Positions 16,286 to 24,579 of a stretch of DNA of 58,817 bases are shown here, piece after piece. Both the position numbers and the translations under genes were made by a program. The notes beneath the pieces are model-generated. The model saw nothing but the letters and a program-made list of their open reading frames with translations, was not told the DNA's origin and searched no databases. The number at the start of each line of letters is the position of its first letter. The stretch's first letter is position 1. Source of the stretch: Leptospira biflexa (lineage in GTDB: Bacteria; Spirochaetota; Leptospiria; Turneriellales; DYLW01). The DNA is taken from NCBI GenBank assembly GCA_020721865.1, contig DYLW01000004.1:38523-97339 (forward strand), read 5' to 3'.

Positions 16286-18253
16286 ATGCTAATGATTTTG
16301 TCACTTTTTTGTATTTTTTTTGCTGGAGTAACGCCTTTTATTCTGGCAAAGAAAATACCATTTCTATCAGATAGACTATACGCATTTTTACATGCAGTAG
16401 GAACTATTTTGGGTTGGACTTTTATGTTTTTAACCTACCAACAGCATTTCGTTATTTCGCTTAAACTTCCCTTTGAAACTATTTTTGGCTCTTTTTCTAT
16501 CTTCATAGATGAAATAACACTTCTGTTTTTAATTCCCATTTATACTATCAGTGCCATGAGTGCTATTTACAGTATCTCTTATTGGTCAACCGCAAAAAAA
16601 GGTTATATCTTATCCGTAAAATACAGAATTTTTCTTTCTTTTTTTACACTCTGTATGATTTTTCTAGTCATTGCTGATAATTTTGTGATGTTTTTAATGT
16701 GTTGGGAAATCATGTCTTTACTGGCTTATTTTTTTATAACTGTTGATGAAGCAAATAGCGAAGCCCAAAGTGCTGGCTATCTTTATATTATTGCGACACA
16801 TACAGGGGTTATAGCTTTGTTTGGCATGTTTGCTATCCTTCAAATGCAATTTGGCTTTTTTGATTTTTCTTCAACGGTGGGACAAATTGATGGAAACACA
16901 GGAATTGCATCTGTCATTTTTTTATTGGGAATTTTTGGTTTTGGCTTGAAAGCAGGTATTTTTCCCCTTTATTTTTGGCTTCCTACCGCTCATGCGTCAG
17001 CTCCCGTTGCTGCTTCTGCACTCTTATCTGGCGTTATGATTAAAATGGGAATTTATGGTGTAGTACGTGTAGCTTCCTTGTTTGTGAATATTCCACCTTG
17101 GTGGGGATGGATGGTTTTGGGGTTAGGTATTATTTCAGGTATTCTGGGCGTTGTTTACGCTATCGCTCAACACGATATTAAAAAACTTTTAGCCTACCAT
17201 AGCATCGAAAATATTGGAATTATCGTCATTGGTATTGGTCTTGGGATACTGGGACAAAGTCACAATAATGAAACACTGGTTCTCTTTGGCTTTGCAGGTG
17301 CCCTATTCCATGTCATTAATCACGCTCTCTTTAAACCACTCCTTTTTTACAGTGCCGGCTCTATCATCGAAAAATATCACACAAGAGATATTAGTCATTA
17401 TGGTGGCATTATCAAAGCCCAGCCATATACGGCACTCTTTTTTCTAATCGGAGCAGTTGCCATCAGTGGACTACCACCACTCAATGGTTTTGCGAGCGAA
17501 TGGCTCTTGTATATGGGCATGTTCAAAAGTATACTTTCTAATCAAAATGCACTTATTCCCGTTTTCACAGGTATCGTAGCACTCTCAATCATCGGGGGCT
17601 TAGCACTGGCTTGTTTTGTCAAAGTTTTTGGTATTACATTTTTGGGGAAACCCCGAAAAATTGAGCTTTTACATGCCAAGGAATCTTCTTGGTCTATGCT
17701 TTTCCCTATGGCTTTCTTATCTGTTATTATTTTTATTTTAGGTATTTTTCCTTCGACAATGGAGGGATTGCTATCCACCTGTGCCACACTTTTCAGTCAT
17801 CATCCCCTCAAACCCCAACTGGGTATAATGACTGATTTATCGTATGCTTATATTTGGTTATCAGGTATTTTTCTTACTCTTGGTGCTGTATTTTTAGTTA
17901 TTTTTAAAGGTAAAATAAAAAAAGATATTGATACTTGGGCTTGTGCTTTTCCTTACACCACTCCTAAGATGCAATATACTCCTGCTTCATTAGCTCAAAT
18001 GATTATGTATATTTTTAACTGGACTCTTAAAATTGAAAAGAGTGAGTTACCCCAAAGTGGCTTCTTTCATCAAAAACACGTATTTTACTTTCATAATAAT
18101 GATAAAACCATTTACCTGTTAACCACACTATCTAACATTTATGTTCTATTTGCCTCCAAAGTAAAAAGTATAGTTCATAATGGATACATGGGTATTTATG
18201 TGCTTTACATCTTCGCTACACTTATTGCTATGCTACTATATGTGAGCCATTAA
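16286..18253 (+). CDS. HyfB/NuoL-like proton-translocating antiporter subunit of an Ehr-type complex
   Basis: 655 residues, almost entirely membrane helices, of the Mrp/NuoL/M/N antiporter family in its HyfB/HycC form. The helix-5 glutamate (MCWEIMSLLAYFF) near residue 150 and the later DIKKLLAYHSIENIG lysine segment near 300, both typical of proton pathways in this family, are present. The gene opens a six-gene AT-rich operon with 1-nt to overlapping junctions. In the assembled complex it would sit at the membrane arm and couple electron transfer to ion movement. It differs strongly in base composition from its neighbours outside the island. Confidence 0.88.
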   Translation: MLMILSLFCIFFAGVTPFILAKKIPFLSDRLYAFLHAVGTILGWTFMFLTYQQHFVISLKLPFETIFGSFSIFIDEITLLFLIPIYTISAMSAIYSISYWSTAKKGYILSVKYRIFLSFFTLCMIFLVIADNFVMFLMCWEIMSLLAYFFITVDEANSEAQSAGYLYIIATHTGVIALFGMFAILQMQFGFFDFSSTVGQIDGNTGIASVIFLLGIFGFGLKAGIFPLYFWLPTAHASAPVAASALLSGVMIKMGIYGVVRVASLFVNIPPWWGWMVLGLGIISGILGVVYAIAQHDIKKLLAYHSIENIGIIVIGIGLGILGQSHNNETLVLFGFAGALFHVINHALFKPLLFYSAGSIIEKYHTRDISHYGGIIKAQPYTALFFLIGAVAISGLPPLNGFASEWLLYMGMFKSILSNQNALIPVFTGIVALSIIGGLALACFVKVFGITFLGKPRKIELLHAKESSWSMLFPMAFLSVIIFILGIFPSTMEGLLSTCATLFSHHPLKPQLGIMTDLSYAYIWLSGIFLTLGAVFLVIFKGKIKKDIDTWACAFPYTTPKMQYTPASLAQMIMYIFNWTLKIEKSELPQSGFFHQKHVFYFHNNDKTIYLLTTLSNIYVLFASKVKSIVHNGYMGIYVLYIFATLIAMLLYVSH

Positions 18254-18254
18254 T

Positions 18255-19181
18255 ATGCTTGAAATATTTCAAATCATCCTTACACTTCTGCTCTTTATGA
18301 TCCTTTCCATCATCAATATGGGTATAATCATAAAGGTCAAAGCTTTTTTTGGTGGAAGACGTGGTGCACCCGTACTTCAAAAAATGTATGACATCCTTAA
18401 GCTTTTTAAAAAATCTATTAAGCTAAGTCAAACAACTTCTTGGGTATTTTTTGTCGCTCCTTTTTATGCATTAGTCGTTCCCTTGTTTGCGTTTTTATTT
18501 TTACCCTTTGCAGATATTCCGCCGCTTATCAGTTTTGAGGGAGATTTTCTGCTTTTTGTCTATATTTTTGGGGTATTACGGTTTTTTATGACTTCATCCG
18601 CACTTGATACTTCTTCAAGTTTTGAAGGAATGGGGAGTGCTAGAGAGTTAACCTTCTCATTTTTGGTTGAACCAATTTTATTTGTTTGCTTGATTATTTT
18701 AGCCAAAGGAACTTCATCCTTAACACTAAATGGTTTCTTTGGGTCTCATATCTTAGAAGCTTGGCAAGACTATAGTACCGTTTTGGGTATTGTTGTTATC
18801 TGTTTTTTGGTTATTTTATTGGTTGAAAATGCTCGTATTCCATTTGACGACCCCTCGACGCATCTGGAACTCACGATGATCCATGAAGCAATGGTACTCG
18901 ATCATAGCGGTCCTCTTTTAGCCTCTTTCATTTTAGGTGGTGCTATGAAATTTACTGTTTATGCTATATTGCTCGTTGATTTGGCTATTCCTTTTAAAAC
19001 AAATATTTTATTTTTTGATGTCCTTATTGCCATACTTGGCGTTTTGGGTGTGGGCGTTATCGTCGGTATTATTGAATCTGTTATGGCACGATTTCGACTA
19101 AATGCCATCAATAAATTCCTGATAGGAACGCTCATTATCTCCTTATTTGGCATCATCTTAATCACAAGGTACAATGTATGA
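18255..19181 (+). CDS. HyfC/NuoH-like membrane anchor subunit
   Basis: 308 residues with about eight membrane helices, of the NuoH/HyfC/EchB family that joins the membrane arm to the peripheral arm. The characteristic loop ENARIPFDDPSTHLELTMIH near residue 195 corresponds to the NuoH segment bearing acidic residues of the quinone/proton channel. An N-terminal GRRGAPVLQKMYDILKLFKK segment is also conserved in group 4 hydrogenase anchors. It starts 1 nt after the HyfB-like gene and overlaps the next gene by 4 nt. Confidence 0.9.
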   Translation: MLEIFQIILTLLLFMILSIINMGIIIKVKAFFGGRRGAPVLQKMYDILKLFKKSIKLSQTTSWVFFVAPFYALVVPLFAFLFLPFADIPPLISFEGDFLLFVYIFGVLRFFMTSSALDTSSSFEGMGSARELTFSFLVEPILFVCLIILAKGTSSLTLNGFFGSHILEAWQDYSTVLGIVVICFLVILLVENARIPFDDPSTHLELTMIHEAMVLDHSGPLLASFILGGAMKFTVYAILLVDLAIPFKTNILFFDVLIAILGVLGVGVIVGIIESVMARFRLNAINKFLIGTLIISLFGIILITRYNV

Positions 19182-19819
19182 GTGCTTCTTTTATTAATAC
19201 TTTTTTACTCCTTATTGTTTTAATAAATATGTTCATTATGGGAAGTAATAGAATTATTATTGCGATTAAAGCTGTTGCATTCCAAGGTATCATTCTCGCT
19301 TTTCTAGCATTTTTCTCAGAAAAGTTTACAGCACAAAGTATTTTTCTTTTTTTGGCCGTTGTATTAATTAAAGGTTTTATTATTCCTCTGCTTTTAATTC
19401 GTGCCACAAAAATTGTGAAAATTGATCCAGAGATGCGTCCTCTCATAGGCTATATGCAAACAATGCTTATTGATGCGTCATCGGTTTTTTTATCATTTTA
19501 CATTTCGCAAAAATTACCTCTTTTACCCACGCATCAAAATACCATTATTGTACCTGTCTTTTTTGCAACAATGATGTCTGGTATGATTTTAATTATCGCC
19601 AGGCAAAAAGTTATTACACAAGTTATAGGTTACCTCATAATGGAAAACAGTGTTTTTATTTTAAGTTCTATGCTTACGGGTTCAGTCACATTTTTGGCTG
19701 AAATTGGTGTTTTATTGGATGTACTATCGGGATTTTTCGTTATGGGAATTATAATTAATCATATTTCTACAACATTTGACAAAAGTGATACTGATAAACT
19801 TGTATCACTGAAGGAGTAG
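19178..19819 (+). CDS. HyfE/NuoK-like membrane subunit
   Basis: 213 residues with about six to seven hydrophobic segments, matching HyfE, the hydrogenase-4 subunit whose C-terminal half is NuoK-like. The NuoK-like part includes ITQVIGYLIMENSVFIL near residue 145, with the membrane-embedded glutamate in the LxxEN context. The overlap with HyfC (ATGA) and the 3-nt gap to the HyfF-like gene place it firmly in the operon. In such complexes this subunit lines the proton path next to the anchor subunit. Confidence 0.85.
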   Translation: MSASFINTFLLLIVLINMFIMGSNRIIIAIKAVAFQGIILAFLAFFSEKFTAQSIFLFLAVVLIKGFIIPLLLIRATKIVKIDPEMRPLIGYMQTMLIDASSVFLSFYISQKLPLLPTHQNTIIVPVFFATMMSGMILIIARQKVITQVIGYLIMENSVFILSSMLTGSVTFLAEIGVLLDVLSGFFVMGIIINHISTTFDKSDTDKLVSLKE

Positions 19820-19822
19820 AAA

Positions 19823-21238
19823 ATGATTGTTTTAGTGGGTTTGATGCTTATTGTCTTTACAGCATTGGGTGCAATCATCATTGCCAAAAAGAATAAAATG
19901 CGTGCCTATATTCTTTTGGGTATTGCCATCATTCATTTTATTTTTACTCTTTATATTCTTAAAACTTCTTACCTTAATCTTGACGCATTGTCCAAATTAA
20001 TTCTTACAACGCTAAGTATACTTTTTTTAGGTATTTCTTTTCATGGCATCACTTATTTTACAATATGTCAAAACCACAATAGCAATAAAATAGTAACAAT
20101 AAGTCTTGTCATCTTTATCACTTTTGCAACACTGATGATTATGGCTCAAGACCTCATTAACATGTGGATTTTTTTAGAAACAGCTTCTCTTGCTTGTACA
20201 CCATTAATTTATTTTAACAAAACCAAAGCATCTATTGAAGCCACCTGGAAATACCTTTTTCTCTGCTCAATCGGTATTGTTTTAGCCCTTATCGGAATGC
20301 TGTTTATCTCCTATGCGGCAAGTGTCTCAGGCATTAATCATATCTCACTTGATTTTAACACCATTCTTTCTAATGATAAAAATTTCAATCCTATATGGCT
20401 TAGAATATCCTTTGTCTTTATGTTTATAGGGTTTGCCACTAAAACAGGTCTTTTTCCATTGCATTCCTGGAAAGCCGATGCTTATGGTGTTGAACCTGGT
20501 ATCTTTGGAGGGTTAATGGCAGGAGGTGTGACTTCTTTGTCCTGGCTCGCACTGATACGACTCATCCAAATCATGAATGCTGCGGGTGAATCTACTTTAG
20601 TGCATCATGTACTTATCTTTTTTGGAATTATCTCTATCCTTTATGCTTCCATTGCCACATTTAATCAATTCGATATTAAAAGAATATTAGCCTATTCAAG
20701 TATCGAACACATGGGCATCATAGCCCTTGGTTTTGGCGTAGGAGGCGTGGGTGTTTTTGGTGCATTCTTTCATATTTTCAACAATGCCTTGCTGAAAGGT
20801 GCTATCTTTATGGTTGTAGGGAATATCCGTAGAGCCTATGGTCAAAAAACAACAGAATTTATCAATGGGGCCATGAGCAAAATTCCACTATCGGGCACTA
20901 TTTTTTTTATAAGCTTTTTAGCCATTGTCGGGACGCCACCTTTTGGCTCTTTTGTTAGCATGTTTTCTATTTTACAAGGGGTGATAGCTTATTCCATCAC
21001 AATAGCATTCCTTTTCATTTTAGGACTTATTTTGATATTTATTGGAATGGGAAAGACCATTCTTGGAGCCTCAAGAGGCAAGCCACAACAAATTGAAACA
21101 GATTATAAAGATACCTTGGGTCTTTATCTTTCTCCATTGATTTTTTCATGTATTATCTTAGGCGTTGGGATTATAATGCCAGATATACTTCAAAGTCTTA
21201 TCATGGATTCTGCTCATTTATTAGAGGTGAAACCATGA
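19823..21238 (+). CDS. HyfF/NuoN-like antiporter subunit
   Basis: 471 residues, a second antiporter-family subunit in the same operon. It keeps the helix-5 glutamate (MWIFLETASLACTPLIYF, near residue 115) and the FDIKRILAYSSIEHMGI lysine segment near 290, and lacks a long C-terminal piston helix. Together with the HyfB-like subunit it gives two antiporter modules, as in Hyf complexes. It overlaps the large-subunit gene by 4 nt (ATGA), with GAGGTG as the ribosome site. Confidence 0.88.
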   Translation: MIVLVGLMLIVFTALGAIIIAKKNKMRAYILLGIAIIHFIFTLYILKTSYLNLDALSKLILTTLSILFLGISFHGITYFTICQNHNSNKIVTISLVIFITFATLMIMAQDLINMWIFLETASLACTPLIYFNKTKASIEATWKYLFLCSIGIVLALIGMLFISYAASVSGINHISLDFNTILSNDKNFNPIWLRISFVFMFIGFATKTGLFPLHSWKADAYGVEPGIFGGLMAGGVTSLSWLALIRLIQIMNAAGESTLVHHVLIFFGIISILYASIATFNQFDIKRILAYSSIEHMGIIALGFGVGGVGVFGAFFHIFNNALLKGAIFMVVGNIRRAYGQKTTEFINGAMSKIPLSGTIFFISFLAIVGTPPFGSFVSMFSILQGVIAYSITIAFLFILGLILIFIGMGKTILGASRGKPQQIETDYKDTLGLYLSPLIFSCIILGVGIIMPDILQSLIMDSAHLLEVKP

Positions 21239-22746
21239 GTAACTATGCCCTTTTTACAGCCAATCCTTCCTGGGTTTCAATAGATGAGATTCTTATATCA
21301 ACACAAGATGAGTTTTGGGAGAGAATAGTTGAAGATATTGAAAAAAACAACTTTCGAGTCTTATCTCTTTTTGGTACACAAATCCAAAATGATTTATATA
21401 TAATCGCTGTTTTAGGCAATGATTTCACCTCTTTGTTGAAAATTTCCCGTTTTAAAGTTATCCACAAAACATTCAAATCACACGCCTTACTTATCCCACA
21501 AATTCATCTTTTTGAGAGAGAAATAGCAGAACAATTTGGCATCACGCCCAAAGGTCATCCCTGGCTGAAACCAGTACGATTTGAGCAGGATTTTTTCTTA
21601 CATGAAAAGAAAAATCAATGTGGCAATATGGATTATTTTCAAATTGAGGGTGAAGATATTCATGAAGTGGCTGTGGGTCCTGTACATGCAGGCATTATCG
21701 AGCCAGGACATTTTCGCTTTCAATGTTATGGTGAAAGTGTAGAGCATTTGGAAATCTCCTTGGGTTATCAGCACCGAGGCATTGAGCGATCTTTACAGGG
21801 AGGCCCTTACCTTCAAACACTTAACCAAATGGAAGCAGTAGCAGGCGATACCACCATAGGACACTCCTTGGCTTATGTGCAATTATTAGAAAATATGGCA
21901 AATATCAAAGTGTCAAAAAAAATCGACCTTATTCGTGCACTTTTATTAGAATTAGAAAGGGTTGCCAATCATGTTGGTGATATTGGTGCACTCTCTTCAG
22001 ATACGGGATTTTTACCAACAGCTTCTTATTGTGGAAAACTTCGAGGAGACTACCTTAATCTTTTGGCATCTATCACTGGCAATCGATTTGGAAGAGGCGG
22101 CATCGCCATGGGGAAGGCCGGTTATGATATTGATTTTAACCTCTCATTAGAAATTGAGAAAAAGCTTAACGCACTTGAACGTAAAACAATTGGTGCTATT
22201 GATCTTTTCTTTCATGCCACTTCTGTTTCAGAAAGAATGGAAAATATTGGTAAACTCACCAAAGAAGATGTCATTCGTTATGGTTTTGTAGGCGTTGTGG
22301 CTAAAGCATGTGAGATTTCCCGTGATGCGAGAAAAAATTATCCCTTTGGGTATTATAATGGCATTCATTTTGAGAATGCAGTGGAATCATCTTGTGATAT
22401 TTTTGCACGAGCAATGATGAGAAGAAAAGAAATTGTTGCTTCTTTTGCACTACTAAAGCAAATCTTAATAGAAATACGAAGTATTGCTATAAAAAAACCA
22501 TCTCGTATTGATAAGGTGGTGCTACCACCGAATGCCTTGGGTATTTCAATCACCGAGGGATGGAGAGGAGAAATAGTACACATTGCACAAACCAATAAAA
22601 CAGGAAAATTTGAACGCTATAAAATTGTTGACCCATCGTTTCACAATTGGACAGCACTCACTTTAGCTATGCGCTATGGGCAAATTTCTGATTTTCCATT
22701 GTGCAATAAAAGCTTCAACCTTTCTTACTGTGGTTTTGATTTGTAA
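21235..22746 (+). CDS. HyfG-like NuoCD-fused large subunit lacking all NiFe cysteines (Ehr type)
   Basis: 503 residues from ATG 21235, chosen over an upstream in-frame codon at 21148 because it overlaps the previous stop as ATGA and has GAGGTG before it. Residues 1-150 are NuoC-like (LFEREIAEQFGITPKGHP); the rest is NuoD/HycE-like. In group 4 hydrogenases the RGIE motif is followed by a CxxC and the C-terminus has DPCxxC, together binding NiFe. Here HRGIERSLQGG is followed by EAVAGDTTIGHS with no Cys, and the C-terminus reads VDPSFHNW. All four ligands are missing, so H2 chemistry is not expected. This is the hallmark of Ehr complexes. Confidence 0.88.
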   Translation: MSNYALFTANPSWVSIDEILISTQDEFWERIVEDIEKNNFRVLSLFGTQIQNDLYIIAVLGNDFTSLLKISRFKVIHKTFKSHALLIPQIHLFEREIAEQFGITPKGHPWLKPVRFEQDFFLHEKKNQCGNMDYFQIEGEDIHEVAVGPVHAGIIEPGHFRFQCYGESVEHLEISLGYQHRGIERSLQGGPYLQTLNQMEAVAGDTTIGHSLAYVQLLENMANIKVSKKIDLIRALLLELERVANHVGDIGALSSDTGFLPTASYCGKLRGDYLNLLASITGNRFGRGGIAMGKAGYDIDFNLSLEIEKKLNALERKTIGAIDLFFHATSVSERMENIGKLTKEDVIRYGFVGVVAKACEISRDARKNYPFGYYNGIHFENAVESSCDIFARAMMRRKEIVASFALLKQILIEIRSIAIKKPSRIDKVVLPPNALGISITEGWRGEIVHIAQTNKTGKFERYKIVDPSFHNWTALTLAMRYGQISDFPLCNKSFNLSYCGFDL

Positions 22747-22759
22747 TGGATAAATAAAA

Positions 22760-23512
22760 ATGTTTTTTGTACTTTTAGAGAGATTAAAACAAGGGTATAA
22801 CACCAGCAAATATCCTAAAGTAGAACCTGTATTATCACCTCGTTTTTTGGGTATGCCCAGGATAACAGGAAATTGTGATCCAACATGTAAAGCTTGTATA
22901 GATATTTGCCCCACACATGCTATTGTAAGAAAAGAAGAAAGTATTGCTATTGATATAGGAAAATGTATTTTCTGCAATCAATGCACCCTTGCATGTAAAG
23001 AAAATCACATTGAATTTACCAAAGATTATCGTCTTGCGACAAATCATAAAAATTTTCTACTTATCGATCAAGAAGTAGAAAAAGTTGGTTTTATTTTAAA
23101 CCAAAAGATACAAAAATTATTTGGAAGGTCCCTCCAACTTCGTCTTGTCTCGGCTGGAGGTTGTAATGCTTGTGAAGCAGATCTTAATGTTTTGGGAACT
23201 CCCACCTATGACCTGGCTCGTTTTGGCATTAGTTTTACGGCTTCACCACGACATGCTGATGGTATCATCATTACAGGTCCTGTTACACTCAATATGAAAC
23301 AAGCTCTCATCGAGACCTACGATGCACTACCTAATCCTAAAATTGTAATCGCCTCTGGGGCTTGTGCAATCTCTGGGGGGATTTTTCAAGGAAGCGATGA
23401 AGTGTGTAACGGTGTTCAAGATATTTTGCCTATCGACTTGTATATCCCTGGATGTCCACCACATCCCTATACGGCACTGAACGGACTACTTCAGTTGATA
23501 GGAAGAATTTAG
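22760..23512 (+). CDS. Fusion of a 2[4Fe-4S] ferredoxin domain with a HyfI/NuoB-like small subunit
   Basis: 250 residues. Residues about 35-85 hold two cluster motifs (CDPTCKACIDICP and CIFCNQCTLACKE), as in HyfH/NuoI. Residues 120-250 are NuoB/HyfI-like, with SAGGCNACEADL, GACAISGG and PGCPPHP supplying the four cysteines of the proximal cluster. HyfH and HyfI are separate genes in E. coli; here they are one polypeptide. It provides the electron wire between an unknown donor and the large subunit. It is the last gene of the AT-rich operon, and no hydrogenase maturation or formate dehydrogenase genes follow. Confidence 0.87.
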   Translation: MFFVLLERLKQGYNTSKYPKVEPVLSPRFLGMPRITGNCDPTCKACIDICPTHAIVRKEESIAIDIGKCIFCNQCTLACKENHIEFTKDYRLATNHKNFLLIDQEVEKVGFILNQKIQKLFGRSLQLRLVSAGGCNACEADLNVLGTPTYDLARFGISFTASPRHADGIIITGPVTLNMKQALIETYDALPNPKIVIASGACAISGGIFQGSDEVCNGVQDILPIDLYIPGCPPHPYTALNGLLQLIGRI

Positions 23513-23537
23513 AGCAATTTTTCCCGACCTGATCCGT

Positions 23538-23692
23538 CAAATTTTCCCATATTCTTCCATAAGTTTGATGACATCCTCCGGCGAAACATAGTGGGACAAA
23601 AGGGCTCACTTCGTCCCCCCCAATAAAATCGCCATTTACACCGGCCTGAGAGAGGAGGAGAACCAGAGGCACTCCCCCAAAACCCCCCTCCT
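23538..23692 (-). pseudogene. Possible coding remnant between the Ehr island and the metallophosphoesterase
   Basis: The 180-nt gap right of the island is GC-rich like the host genome. On the minus strand it reads as two coherent pieces: VPLVLLLSQAGVNGDFIGG, and after a one-base shift near 23600, SHYVSPEDVIKLMEEYGKI then stop (23538-23540). This looks like the tail of a decayed gene. The family is unknown and the call rests on codon coherence only. Confidence 0.25.
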
Positions 23693-24547
23693 CTATTGCC
23701 CAAACTCCATCCGGCGTGCATGGACCATCCCGCCGGAAATTTCCAGCTCATAGAAAGAGTGCTTCCCCTGGGTGATCCGGGGCACATCGGCGGCATTCAG
23801 ATACAGCGTCCCCTCTTTCAGCAATATGTCCCTGCGGTCCGGCTGGACGGGAGTCCGGTGCATGTGGCCACCCACCACGGCGGGGATTTCCAGCCCGATT
23901 TTTTTCCCGTATTGGATGGCAAGCTTCAAATCAATTTCGCCCCAGTCGCGGATTTTCCGGGTAAAATCACTGCCCCATAGATCATCCTTCCGGTGGCCGC
24001 AGCCTTTGGGGCCGTTGTGGGCCAGAATCACCACTGGTTTTTCTGGATGCTCATTGCGGATTTGGTCCAGAATCTTTTTGTACATCCGCACAGAACCCCT
24101 GTAATCCCGGACACCATATAGCGTTTCCATTAACGGAGGATAATTCACCCGGCTGCCCATGGAAAACGGGCGGGACAAAAGTAGCGTGAATTCCGGAAAA
24201 GGAAAAAAAGAATATCCCCCAAAAGTCCCATTGGACAGGATTTCCGTTATCCGTCCGATGTGCCGCAGTGTCCGGGGCAAAAACAATTTCTGGAGCCACT
24301 CCCATCGGAAGAGTTCCCCCGCCAGCATAAAAAATCCCGGGCCGTCGTGGTTACCGGGCATCACAAAAAGGGAATTCGGTTTCTGTACTATCCGGTTGAT
24401 AAGGCCGATGGTTTTTTGGGTACGGGAGAAGGATACCTTCCCCAGGTCTCCCACAAATAAATACACGGGGTATGAATGCCCCGCAAAATATTCCAGATCG
24501 GCCTGGGAAAAAGAATTATGGACATCTCCAAAAACGGCAATTTTCAT
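23693..24547 (-). CDS. Calcineurin-like metallophosphoesterase
   Basis: 284 residues from ATG 24547; a TTG at 24583 is possible but lies in the pta stop region. All metal-binding blocks of the family are visible: GDVHN near residue 6, GDLGKVS near 33, MPGNHDG near 64, ILAHNGPKGCGH near 175 and VGGHMHRTP near 230. It resembles the TIGR04168-type phosphoesterases known from cyanobacteria and plants, whose substrate is unknown. It lies 33 nt after pta on the same strand, with a hairpin between them, and is probably cotranscribed with pta. Confidence 0.85.
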   Translation of the reverse strand: MKIAVFGDVHNSFSQADLEYFAGHSYPVYLFVGDLGKVSFSRTQKTIGLINRIVQKPNSLFVMPGNHDGPGFFMLAGELFRWEWLQKLFLPRTLRHIGRITEILSNGTFGGYSFFPFPEFTLLLSRPFSMGSRVNYPPLMETLYGVRDYRGSVRMYKKILDQIRNEHPEKPVVILAHNGPKGCGHRKDDLWGSDFTRKIRDWGEIDLKLAIQYGKKIGLEIPAVVGGHMHRTPVQPDRRDILLKEGTLYLNAADVPRITQGKHSFYELEISGGMVHARRMEFGQ

Positions 24548-24554
24548 AAAGATG

Positions 24555-24573
24555 GGCACGGGTTGGCCGTGCC
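24555..24573 (-). other. Intercistronic hairpin between pta and the phosphoesterase
   Basis: A perfect 7-bp stem GGCACGG/CCGTGCC with a 5-nt loop sits between the pta stop (24580-24582) and the phosphoesterase ATG (24547). There is no T-run, so it is more likely a processing or stability element than a terminator. Confidence 0.4.
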
Positions 24574-24579
24574 GGAAAA

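Noticed and set aside
16286..23512. A functional hydrogenase-4 or formate hydrogenlyase
   Set aside because: The large subunit lacks all four NiFe cysteines and there are no maturation, endopeptidase or formate dehydrogenase genes.
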